This document shows positions 1 to 8,010 of a stretch of 14,626 nucleotides of DNA, in pieces. Position numbers and translations under genes: made by a program. Each line of letters opens with the position of its first letter. Within the stretch, counting starts at the first letter, position 1. Source of the stretch: Pleurotus djamor (taxonomy: Eukaryota; Basidiomycota; Agaricomycetes; Agaricales; Pleurotaceae); contig JAPEVF010001058.1 of NCBI GenBank assembly GCA_029747585.1, forward strand, positions 1-14,626, in the 5' to 3' direction. A model generated the notes under the pieces. It ran no database searches, was not told the origin of the DNA, and saw only the letters and a list, made by a program, of their open reading frames with translations.

Positions 1-26
1 GAAGTCTCTTGTATGTGGTATGTGCT

Positions 27-206
27 TCGTAGGCTACATAGGTTGCTTACGATGCGTAGGCTGCATACGCTGCGTAGGCTGCATACGATGCGTAGGCTGC
101 ATACGATGCGTAAGCTGCTTACGATGCGTAGGCTGCATACGATACGTAGGTTGCATACGTTGCACACGCTGCATAGGAAACTCAGGTTGCGTAGGCTGCA
201 GACAGG
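27..206. repeat. 18-bp minisatellite with a nested 9-bp period
   Basis: About ten imperfect copies of an 18-bp unit, gcatacgatgcgtaggct, run in register; units start at 45, 63, 81, 99, 117, 135, 153, 171 and 189. The two halves of the unit, gcatacgat and gcgtaggct, are themselves related (gcRtaSgMt), so the array probably grew from a 9-mer. The central units (63-134) are the most alike and both ends decay. Because 18 is a multiple of three and the unit lacks stops in several frames, both strands stay open and encode six-residue repeats such as RRLHTM or MQPTHR. I take these as a by-product of the repeat and not as proteins. Confidence 0.9.
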
Positions 207-237
207 TCGTTGGACAGCCCCTTGGAACTCCTGAGCG

Positions 238-389
238 GGATACAGCCATATTAGGATCTATTCTAGGTCGACGATCGGGCCTTGATGGATACAGCCATAT
301 TAGGATGTATCCCACCCTGGGGCAACGCGTCTCTCAAAGTTACAACTTGCACTCTACGTCTATGATGGGTTACAGCCATAATAGGCGAT
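238..389. repeat. 20-bp direct repeat, two full copies and one diverged
   Basis: The 20-mer ggatacagccatattaggat occurs identically at 238-257 and 287-306. A third, altered copy (ggttacagccataataggcg) lies at 368-387. Start-to-start spacing is 49 and 81 bp, so this is a spaced repeat and not a tandem array. It follows directly after the minisatellite. No coding or promoter role is visible. Confidence 0.75.
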
Positions 390-1524
390 GGATAGCATCC
401 ATATTGAGGAACAAGTAAAGGCCACACTTCGCGTACACTACGTCAGGGTATCATAGTAACCAACGACTACGAAACACTACTATAGTAATTTGCTACTAAC
501 CAAACCCAGCCGTTGAGTTGTATCACTGCTATCGACAATGTGAGTGAAGAGAGAGGAAAGCAGAACTTGTGACGCACATCTCTTTCAACGTTCAAGATCC
601 AAGATCAATTACCTGGCGCCGGTTGATTTCCCGAAGTCTCGGGAGAGCCTGCGACGTGATGGTTCGTTTGGCGGCCAAGGAAAGTGCAACTGACAAAGAT
701 CGAGAGAAGACCCAGTTCGTTGCTCGACTTGCGGTGCAACATGACCGCGAGCCGAGTAGATTCATGTTCTTCAACTGGATAAGTGAGCCTATCGTTAGAT
801 CTCAAGTTCTGGGATGTGCCACGGAAAACTTACTTCGCCAACGTGCTAAGTAACCAGGGTATGGCGATGGAACCGATGCTGTCACAATGGTACCAGCGAG
901 AGGAGTCAGCCCTTGTAGGGTATGAGGTCCATGGGCGAGTGTCATTTCGACTGCATCGGCATAAACTGACTAAATTGGTAACGTCAAAGCTGGTGAGAAG
1001 CATGATGAAAATAACGACGCACCACCATTCTATCGTGAGTCTCGATGAAGACACGAAATAGACTACCATCGAGGTTGCGAATCAATGTGACCCCAGTCTC
1101 GGGATCGATCTGGACTGAGGGCCTATGCCAGGGCATGGGTGATCAATGAATGAAATTGCGGGTGAGAGTGGCGACAGGAAGAACAGGAAGATGGTGACTC
1201 GTCTGGGGGAGCTGACTTTAAGAAAAGAGCTCCAATCAACAACCCCGAGTCGCCTAGTCTCTGCTTCACCTCCGCTGCTTTGTTCAAACCCTGCCGCCAA
1301 TGTTTTGAATTCGTCATTTTCTCTCCAGAAAGAGCATAGCTTCCGGCGCGACAATCGATATTGGCCAGCTGGCCATGGCATGCTTTGTTCGGGTCACAGT
1401 GCACCATTGGTGTACGTAAATGGTTCCGTCAGATCAATGGCGGATATCTGCATTCTCTAGCCTCCGTGACCCTGGCCCATCCACAATGGTGCGCGTACAC
1501 TACTAGTACAACTTGGTTGGTGAT
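390..1524. other. Stretch with no recognised gene
   Basis: Short open frames exist on both strands, the longest about 95-105 codons. None shows a recognisable domain, start context or convincing splice pattern. Two of them, plus 569-853 and plus 783-1061, overlap in different frames and have a protein-like mix of charged and hydrophobic residues, so decayed coding sequence is possible. I see no RNA gene and no terminal repeats here. Confidence 0.4.
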
Positions 1525-2690
1525 CTATGCGAGTTGGGTGCATAGGGATTCAGTTTCGAAGATGGCTGATGCGGGGAGCGTGGCGAGATGTGAGTTAGTT
1601 GTTGAGAGGATCGTTTCTGATCCATTCATGGTGGTTGGGTTGGCTTTGGAGTTGGTGGATGAAGAGGAGGGTGGTGGTTTTGCCAGGGGAGACTGAGACG
1701 CAGGCGGAGAAGGCATCTGCGTAACATCAGCCGTGGTATTCGGTGTCTTCGATTTGCGTGTAACTACCGTCGTCATCGTAGGCGGCAACGAATGCTGAGT
1801 AGGTTGCGGAGGTTACGTCATCGATGGAGATCGATGTGTGCGATCGTCATACAACGACGAGCGGGATAATGATGTGTGGGAGACTTAACAGCATTGCGCG
1901 TCGAAAGTGCAGGTGTGAGCGCAATCGTTGGGGGGGGCGTAGGCTGTGCCCCGTCGAACTCGCCAAATCCACATCACACCTTGCGAAAAGGGGAGGCCCA
2001 CGACCTAGTACCGCACGAGATTGGTTGGCAAGGTAGAGCATGAGATGGGCGGCGCTGGAACCAACACCTGGGTTGGGTGGTAGTCCAAATTGGTGTTACT
2101 GTTGATGTGGCGGGTAGGGATGTCCTGGTGGAGGTCGATGTTGGCTGTTGGATGAGGTTGGGAGATGACGAAGGTGGTGTCGGAGGTGATTGAAACCTCG
2201 ATACTCCTCCTGGTACGGATCCTCCGAATGGCAGGTTGGGATTGTCAAGTGAAAGGTACACCTCCATGACCAGTCATATTCAGTGGTACCTCTGCTCGTT
2301 GCTGCTTGGATGTACAAGGGATCTTTGAGGGACCTTCGACGGGCGCTTTCGATGTGTTGGGATGAGGCAAGACGGTGCTTGTCCGTAGCTCGTGTTCGGG
2401 GTCGATGGTCAATATTTGGTCGTGGATGCGAAATTACAGCATGGGGGTAGATGCTGCTGCTGGAGGTTGCAAGGAAGGTGGTGGTGGGCTCATAGACCTG
2501 ATCCTGGGCTCGAAGATTCAACGTCAACCGTCATGACATCCGACACAAAACTTTCACTTCCCATTCCCATCATGCCCGTGGTTAGGTCGACACCCGGCGC
2601 AGCCTCTTCGTCGTCAGAATGTCGACTCAAGTCGTATATGCCTGTAGGGTATAAACTTGTTGAGGTCGCGAGTAAAGAAGGTTCCAAAAT
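1525..2690 (-). pseudogene. Possible decayed Pro/Ser/Thr-rich coding region
   Basis: On the minus strand several frames in succession read like the disordered part of a fungal regulatory protein. There is an acidic serine stretch (2687-2490, with SRHDDEE-like and MTVDVESSSPGSG-like runs). It is followed by a proline/glutamine-rich stretch beginning MSPPPPSLQPP in another frame, and then by a Ser/Thr/Pro-rich stretch (1788-1525) of 87 codons. Stops and frame changes interrupt them. They could be exons of a real gene whose introns I cannot place, or a relic. No DNA-binding or catalytic domain is seen, so no function is proposed. Confidence 0.25.
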
Positions 2691-2982
2691 AGTTACATAA
2701 GAATAACGTCATTGATTTCCGACAGAAACCATCTAAAGCTTTAGAGAACTGACCTTTGCTCGTCCGGCACAACTGGAGCGTCAGTGTTACTGTACACGCT
2801 CCGTGCTTGCTTAGGTCATTCTCGTCATTTGACTATGGCCAGGAGACGTCTCGGTGTGATGTCGTCTCATTAGCCTCAGGCTGGTCTGGCCCTGTGTGAC
2901 GGGTCTTTGATAGGTACAAGGCTGAGCGCATGGACCAGTGGGCTCAGGCGCAGCTTTTGTCAAGCTCCTTCATAGTTCCGAC

Positions 2983-2990
2983 TATATAAA
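2983..2990 (+). promoter_or_regulatory. TATA box of the F-box-like gene
   Basis: A TATATAAA octamer lies 65 nt before the ATG at 3055. The sequence after it is pyrimidine-rich (catcttatcttcgttgcttc), as is common in fungal leaders. Its position argues against the upstream in-frame ATG at 2938, which would lie before the TATA box. Confidence 0.6.
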
Positions 2991-3054
2991 CTTCCATGCA
3001 TTCCAATCAACTGACGACTCACATTCATCTTATCTTCGTTGCTTCACTTCCCTC

Positions 3055-3960
3055 ATGCTCTGTCTGGAACTGCTCCTTGCGATTTTCGAATACGTCGACT
3101 TCAGCACCCTACGCTCACTACTACTTGTTTCCAAAACAACCAATGGTGCCGCTGAGCGCCTCCTTTTTGCCGATGTTGTCCTCCGCGACGTGGTGGCCCT
3201 CGCCTTGTTCCGACGAACCGTCGTCCAACTTGGAGGATACCGGGCTAAATACGTTCTGCGATTATACATTACGCTTTCTCCTCCTCCATTCGAGTTGCTG
3301 CCGGCTCTGACATATGACTTGCATGCACTACTGGCGGTATTGGCCCATGTCACCTGTGTTTCACTTCAGATTGCTCCGTCCCATCGCATGCACCTTCCAA
3401 CCCACATGTTCTCTTATCTGAGCCACCTGGAAGTGCCGAGCCTTGCACTCCTCGATGAGGTTCATTGCCTGTCGTTATCTGCCATCACACACCTTCGCGT
3501 CATCAACTCACTCTATATCCCGTCTCGATGTGCACGACGAACAATATCACTCCTCCATAATTTGAAATCCCTTTCGTCCGGTGCGACCGTGCGATCCGTC
3601 CTGTCGTTCGGGTCGGGATTGCCCCTCGGCTGTGTTCTACATTGCTGGGAGCTTCATGGGGATCACTTTCTACCTGATTGTCTCTCGAGTAACAGGGACA
3701 TCATCGCCGTCCTAGTTGCCAAAAAGGTTCGATGCATCCGTCTTGTTCGTGAAAGCTTCCGTGCTCGCAAGAACTTCGTTCCCGAGTTGCTTGCTTCGCT
3801 GCCCGACCTTGAGTGTGTTGAGCTTTGCTTTCTACGGTCCTCCGTACCACGGTGTGTCCGACGATTTTATAGGACACACTCCCAACAAGTTGAATGGAGG
3901 TGTGAAAGGAGCACAATGTGGAGATATGACTGGGAAAGAGATGTAGTCAATAAACATTAA
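3055..3960 (+). CDS. F-box-like protein
   Basis: A single uninterrupted frame of 301 residues. Residues 2-45 (LELLLAIFEYVDFSTL, then LLLVSKT and RLLFADVVL) match the F-box pattern of basidiomycete proteins: a leucine-rich opening helix, a Leu-x-Ser-Lys core, then an LLF-x-x-V-x-L end. The F-box normally docks a protein onto Skp1 in an SCF ubiquitin ligase, and the rest binds the target. Here the remainder is rich in irregular leucine stretches (for example YLSHLEVPSLALL and LPDLECVELCFL) that suggest degenerate leucine-rich repeats. The frame is open back to 2938, but the TATA box at 2983 and the usual M-x-LPxELLL start of this family favour 3055. Such F-box genes are a large, fast-evolving family in agaricomycetes, and the target cannot be named. 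The first proline of the family consensus is replaced by cysteine. Confidence 0.7.
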   Translation: MLCLELLLAIFEYVDFSTLRSLLLVSKTTNGAAERLLFADVVLRDVVALALFRRTVVQLGGYRAKYVLRLYITLSPPPFELLPALTYDLHALLAVLAHVTCVSLQIAPSHRMHLPTHMFSYLSHLEVPSLALLDEVHCLSLSAITHLRVINSLYIPSRCARRTISLLHNLKSLSSGATVRSVLSFGSGLPLGCVLHCWELHGDHFLPDCLSSNRDIIAVLVAKKVRCIRLVRESFRARKNFVPELLASLPDLECVELCFLRSSVPRCVRRFYRTHSQQVEWRCERSTMWRYDWERDVVNKH

Positions 3961-3977
3961 TACATTAATACATTAAT
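3949..3977 (+). terminator. AATAAA signal overlapping the stop, with an 8-bp repeat
   Basis: An AATAAA hexamer at 3949-3954 lies inside the last codons of the F-box-like gene. It is followed at once by cattaata repeated three times (3955-3977, last copy partial). The TAA stop is inside the first repeat. An AT-rich downstream element of this sort fits a fungal 3'-end signal, although cleavage would normally fall 10-30 nt further on. Confidence 0.4.
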
Positions 3978-4164
3978 GTTGTAAATGAGTTAACAATTAC
4001 AAGGCCGCTTTGAAGAGGGATTACTTTGGGATTACTTACTTACATCCCGATTTGTTGATGTATTTGTCTGTGGGTCCTTCTTTATACTTGTTTGGGGGCA
4101 TGGTCAACGTGCCTAACCAGCCTCTGACCCCTTCCCACCAACGACATTGTCATCAATAACTTGG

Positions 4165-4431
4165 ATGTCGACAAGAAACGTTAGCGGTCCACAACGAGTC
4201 AATACATGTAAGTGCCTAGAATTGATCGACTCACCGTATGATTAGAAGTATCAATGCTGCCTCACAGGCCTTCCGGTGCAAAATTTGGAGGATGTCTTCA
4301 TCGGTTTGCTCGGCAAAGCTGCCCTGGAAGACGCGCCACTTCACCAGGCTGCCCAACTAAATAGGGCGAGGAAGGTCCTGAAGGCTTCCGCTGGCAAGAC
4401 GCCAAACCAAGACTCCCCTGATCCCAAGTGA
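4165..4431 (+). CDS. Small two-exon gene of unknown function (68 aa)
   Basis: Exon 1 is 4165-4207 and exon 2 is 4268-4431. The 60-nt intron starts GTAAGT and ends CACAG. The joined frame starts with ATG and ends TGA, giving 68 residues. The protein begins MSTRNVSGPQRVNT, continues with an amphipathic stretch (LPVQNLEDVFIGLLGKAAL) and ends in a basic then polar tail (RARKVLKASAGK, NQDSPDPK). No signal peptide or membrane segment is visible and I do not recognise the family. Frame conservation across a good fungal intron is the main support. Neither exon would pass a usual ORF length filter. It lies between the F-box-like gene and the convergent nucleoplasmin-FKBP gene, about 200 nt from each. 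It could instead be the last two exons of a longer gene, but no further upstream exon is apparent. Confidence 0.5.
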
Positions 4432-4624
4432 TCTCAACCGAAAGTTGGTTTGTGCTCATTTGCTTCGCGCCTCATAACTCATGATAACGTGTAGTCCTAA
4501 GTGCGGAGGTAGCGTACATATCCCATACTGTATGCTTGATATTTCCCTCATTTCAAATTTGCACCCATTACGGATATGCACAACCAATGATATAAAATGA
4601 TAATCCGTAGTAAATGTCATGAAT

Positions 4625-5835
4625 CTACTGGGGGTTCTTTTCCACAGATTCAAGGTTAACACCTACATGTCATGTCAATCTGGGCCGCACACGGGAAGGT
4701 AGAGAAGCAGTTACATAATTGTAGGGGACCGTCTTCAAGGTGGTACGCCTTGGGACCCAATGATGGTGCCATGCTCACCTCCCGGATTCCCGTAGGGCGC
4801 ATACCTAAGATGCCTTGGGAATAACCTTGGCACATCCGTGATCATGAGAGCAAGCTCTGTTAAGCGAGAGAGACAACTGACCTGGATAGATGGAAGGCGA
4901 CCCGAGGATGGCTGTGGACTAGGAAAGAGGGAACTTTCTAGTTGAGGAAACCAAAAACTTGATCCATGAACTTACTGGGTTTTCAGTGGCATCAATCAAG
5001 CAACGAGTTTTGTTGCTCAGAGTATAACGAAACGTGACACGGTCACCAAGACACGCTATCTCAGCAGTTTGAAGACCGAAGCGAACGTCAACACTGCTCA
5101 CGGCCGGGGGGGGCGAAGCAGCATTTGCAGTGGAAGCCACCGAAGAGAAAGAGGCTGATGAACTCGAAGTGAATGACATGTCAGCACGGCTGGCCGGGAT
5201 TGAAGGTTCGATGTCGACGGTATCACGGCGCTCTAGGGGAGGTCTTTTGCCTTGAACGCTGAATCCATCGGTGGCCCAAGGATTATGCGACATGCCGTCC
5301 GGAATTTCTGATAGAGTGGCACTGAGGCCGCGAGGTGAATCGGGGAGAGGTGGGGGGGAAAGCGAGGAACGGCAATATCCAGAAATAAAATCGCCAGAAA
5401 GCGAAACATTGCTGAATACGATATGGATCTATGAAAGCTGAGAAGCGCGTTGGAGAAACTTACTTTGGGCCAGTAACTTCAAATTTTATCGTACACCCAC
5501 CAGGAAAAACAAGATCAATGGATGCCTGCTCCCTCTGAGAGGCGTTTGGGATGAGATCGACGGTTATTGAGGAGGAAACTGCGCACGGTTCCTGCCGTCA
5601 AGGTAGCGATGGCAAAACGTTGAGGAAGAGAATCTACGCCAGGGCCTTCAATGCAAGCAAAAACGACGGTTATCCCAAGGGAATCATTCAGTTTTTCGGC
5701 GAGGGCAACGTTGCGAAGACGGAGACCTTCGGCAGGCTTTATACTGGACGGAGACTTTGCACCGACGCAAAGTGTCCTACAACGAATCAGTTCTGAGAAC
5801 AATGGCATTCCTCATTGTACATACCATAGGGCCAT
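4625..5835 (-). CDS. Nucleoplasmin-like/FKBP-type peptidyl-prolyl isomerase-like protein
   Basis: Seven exons join into 297 residues: 5835-5825, 5776-5587, 5534-5464, 5411-4976, 4918-4882, 4825-4715, 4662-4625. The six introns are 48, 52, 52, 57, 56 and 52 nt, all start GT, and all but one end CAG or TAG; intron 5 ends AAG and is the least certain. Residues 1 to about 95 fit the nucleoplasmin-like domain of fungal Fpr3/Fpr4-type histone chaperones: a MALWTL start, then LRLRNVALAEKLND, TLTAGT..Q.SIDLVF and FEVTGPNNVSLSG. A serine/proline-rich linker follows (about 95-195), where relatives usually carry acidic and lysine-rich blocks. The C-terminus resembles an FKBP fold: GDRVTFRYTL, then LIDATENP, LGSPSIYPGYSQGILGMRP and IREVSMAPSLGPKAY. 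In the family this domain isomerises peptidyl-prolines, often on histones. Here the usual active-site aromatics are largely absent (Trp of the GW motif is Tyr), so catalysis is doubtful. It is probably nuclear. It is convergent with the small gene at 4165. Confidence 0.7.
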
Positions 5836-5858
5836 ATTGAGATGGAAAAGACGGATTC

Positions 5859-5866
5859 TATATATA
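5859..5866 (-). promoter_or_regulatory. Possible TATA box of the nucleoplasmin-FKBP gene
   Basis: TATATATA lies 23-31 nt before the ATG at 5835 on the minus strand. If it is used at the usual distance, the leader would be only a few bases long, which is unusually short. It may be fortuitous AT-rich sequence. Confidence 0.35.
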
Positions 5867-6056
5867 CTGTGAACAAGCTCTACGAAAGAAATTCGGGAAG
5901 CCTGCACCCGGCGCCTTTACGTGATTACTTGGCTGGCCGAATTTGGGTCGAAATTTGGATATCTGTGGGTCTCATTTCGCTCGTTTTCTTGAAGGAGCCC
6001 CGTCCCAGTGCTGAATATTTGAATCAATACTAAACTACGTTGTGACAGGAAGGGAT

Positions 6057-7208
6057 TTATAAAACTGAGGAGGACAGCGAAGAGGAAGACCCACGACACG
6101 CGCTTGATTTTGGGGCGCTGTCATGATATCTCCTCGCATTCGTGTCCTCAACTCCACCGTCATCTTCGAAATCCATTGTTTGATGGAAGCGAACAGTGCC
6201 AACACCTTCAGTCTACGGGGGGGGGGGGAAATTAGCAGATGGACATGATAGCAGAAACACTAAGGACGGAGTAAAACATTGAGCAGAGCGAAGACAAAGG
6301 GTACGTCAGTATCTAGGAATCGACTGGAGCAATGAGAGGCAGAGGTACGCGATTGTCCGTACCCGTGTCCATACGAAGCAAAGCCAAAAGTCCCCGGGGA
6401 AGGGGGAGGGTAGAGGAAGAAGATGAAAATGCCCAAGATAATGAGGTGGGTGAATGTCCATGCCCATGTCCAACGGCAAGTAAGGTGTCCGTTCATGAGT
6501 CAGTAATAGTGGAAAGGTGTCTGTGAGGAAGAAGAGGGAATAAAGCACGCGAACAAGGGGCAGAAAGGCGGCAATGAGTATGTCCGTGCAATAACCAGTA
6601 AAAAGTGACCAAGTCCGTAGGCAGCGAAGGGGGAATAGAACAAGAAGAGGCGTACGAAAAAGTCCGTGTATGAAGAAGCCACCCCAAGGAAACGGCGACC
6701 AACATTAAAAAGAGGAAACTTACGGAGGGAGCAGAGAGCAACGACGGGCTCGACCTCTTGACCAACTCGCCCAACGCCTCCTTGAAATCCGCCTCCGGCT
6801 CGCCCTGCGGTGCGGCAAATACAATCTTCACTTGAAATAAGCCCTTCGCGTGTGTATTTTCGCATGTCGAGTTCATTTCAACGAAAACGGCTGGAAGGCG
6901 CGATCAGCACGGGAAGACCAACATCCACATCAAGCCAATGATGATGAAGAGAGGGATATGCGCACCCGATTCTCCGCGTTGTCCCATGTGAGCGGCCTCT
7001 CCTTCTAATCCTGTTGATTGTAAAACCAGACATGTAGAGGTGATGCCACATCGACTAGGTAGTCCATCAAATCCTTATCCCACACGACAAACTCCACCAC
7101 TCCCAGCCAGCCGATAGGCAAGGGAAATNGGGGGGTTGGTAAGTCGAATGTCGTGTCGTGAGGTGCGTAGGTTGGGTTTCAGGGTTGAGGATGAATACGA
7201 CGACGCGT
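6057..7208 (-). pseudogene. Broken C2-domain gene, related to phosphatidylserine decarboxylase 2
   Basis: Reading leftward from an acceptor at 7209, three frames together spell one C2-like domain: NPTYAPHDTTFDLP, ISLAYRL, GVVEFVVWDKDL, ASPLHVWF, RPLTWDNAEN, then QVKIVFAAPQGEPEADFK, LGELVKRSSPSLLSAPS and, past an intron, TEGVGTVRFHQ and FEDDGG. As I recall, this order and the APPTEGVGT-like junction occur in the C2 region of basidiomycete phosphatidylserine decarboxylase 2, which binds membrane lipid ahead of the catalytic domain. Lesions: frame breaks near the N at 7129; a 4-bp duplication at 7105-7112; a TAG at 7005-7007; and one missing A near 6878. Two introns remain, 6891-6965 and 6213-6723. 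The frame closes at 6057 with no decarboxylase domain, and the next gene starts 220 nt on. It could be a different C2 protein. Some lesions might be sequencing errors, but their number and type favour real decay. Confidence 0.55.
6213..6723 (-). other. 511-nt intron with poly-C tract and GGAC-rich repeats
   Basis: The donor GTAAGT (6723-6718) and acceptor CGTAG (6213) join the C2 relic in frame (SAPS to TEGVG). At 511 nt it is about ten times longer than the other introns here. Twelve consecutive C (G at 6217-6228 on the plus strand) sit right before the acceptor, where a pyrimidine tract belongs. Between about 6345 and 6675 the minus strand repeats the core GGACA or GGACT eight or more times, as in acggacttgg, aacggacacc and atggacacgg, which looks like an old degenerate minisatellite. 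Confidence 0.5.
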
Positions 7209-7211
7209 CTA

Positions 7212-7691
7212 CACCACAGATGAGAATGAGATGGATACGAAGAAAGGGAAGGAGTAGAAAAAAGGAAAGAAGGGAAGGGAAAACGTAAGGATCCCTAAAT
7301 GAATTGCTATCGTTCGTTAATCGTTCGTGAGCACATCAGTGAACCCGACGACGTGCAGCCTAGACATCACCTTCGACGTCTCCTCAAGCAGCATCGTGAA
7401 TCCATGACCACTTGACTGCCACCGGCCACCTGGAGGTGAGTAGCCTGCGTGGAAACGAGGCCCGGGAGGTGGGGTGTTTACGCGTGGGAGTGCAGAGGGC
7501 CCTCCGGCGAAGAACCAGAATTCGAAGCCAAAGATAAGCCCAAGACGAAGGCGCATACAGAGTCCACAACAAAGAAAGGGAAACGTAAAGTGGCAAACGA
7601 TAGTGTGCAAGAGGAAGAGCGGGGTGATGGGAGTACCAAGGTGAAGACGAGGGAGGATGATGAAGACTGACGAAGTCAGAGTTGGTGTTGT
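7212..7691. other. Undetermined stretch with a weak charged ORF
   Basis: The only notable frame is plus 7449-7670. Its second half is strongly charged (EFEAKDKPKTKAHTEST, KKGKRKVAND, EEERGDG, TREDDED) and ends 22 nt before the LTR. A GTGAGT donor at 7436 and an acceptor GTGCAG near 7496 lie inside it, so a last exon starting after 7496 is possible. Joining that exon upstream soon meets a stop, so I could not extend it. It may be the tail of a truncated plus-strand gene. On the minus strand the same area would be the upstream part of the C2 relic, and a pyrimidine-rich stretch at 7220-7300 precedes its first visible exon. Confidence 0.3.
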
Positions 7692-8010
7692 TGTCGGAGA
7701 TGGGGTGGAGCCGACGTCGGAGCGTGTCCCTAGTGACTAGCACTCTGCGGAGAGGAGAGGATTGCAGAACATTAATATTAGAGCTGAAGAACAAGGTACT
7801 GAAGTACTACACTTATATACTACCTATGAGGAAACCATGAGGTATCAATGAGGCGGAACGAAGTATAGTACTGGAGGTCAACCCAGAGTAGACCGAGTAA
7901 ATAGGATAAATAGGAGATAGGGGCGGAGCTCCGAAGCGGAGATGGAGGAGATCCGACGCTCCTAAGTACCCTAGAATGGTCAGGGGTATGGGCTTGACCA
8001 GACCATGACA
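7692..8010 (-). mobile_element. Single LTR of an LTR retrotransposon (Ty3-like)
   Basis: On the minus strand the 319-bp segment starts TGTCATGG at 8010 and ends CCGACA at 7692, giving the TG...CA ends and a 4-bp terminal inverted repeat TGTC/GACA expected of an LTR. A promoter-like TATATAAG lies at 7819-7812 in its middle, followed by a transcript-like region. The right end cuts abruptly into the LINE reading frame (LINE coding sequence stops at 8011). The five bases on the right (ctcgg) do not match those on the left (gttgt), so there is no target duplication. No gag-pol sequence or clear primer-binding site follows at 7691. The assignment to the Ty3 type is by general appearance only. Confidence 0.6.

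Noticed and set aside
27..206. CRISPR-like array
   Set aside because: The units are contiguous with no unique spacers, and the surroundings are eukaryotic.
20..418. Cysteine-rich repeated ORF on the plus strand and its antisense partner (34-315)
   Set aside because: Both follow from an 18-bp repeat without stops in these frames; there is no gene context, and three frames are equally open.
2938..3054. N-terminal extension of the F-box-like protein from the ATG at 2938
   Set aside because: The TATATAAA at 2983 lies inside the extension, and its residues do not look like a family N-terminus; the F-box begins right after Met at 3055.
5551..5872. Two plus-strand ORFs over 5551-5872
   Set aside because: They are antisense to exon 2 of the nucleoplasmin-FKBP gene, which has domain and splice support.
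6217..6228. Run of twelve G as a quadruplex element
   Set aside because: It is a single tract without three further G runs; it is better read as the poly-C part of the intron acceptor.
7384..7794. Minus-strand ORF of about 136 codons across the LTR end
   Set aside because: It runs from the LTR interior into unrelated sequence and has low-complexity Ser/Leu/Pro content with no motif; it is treated as a chance open frame.
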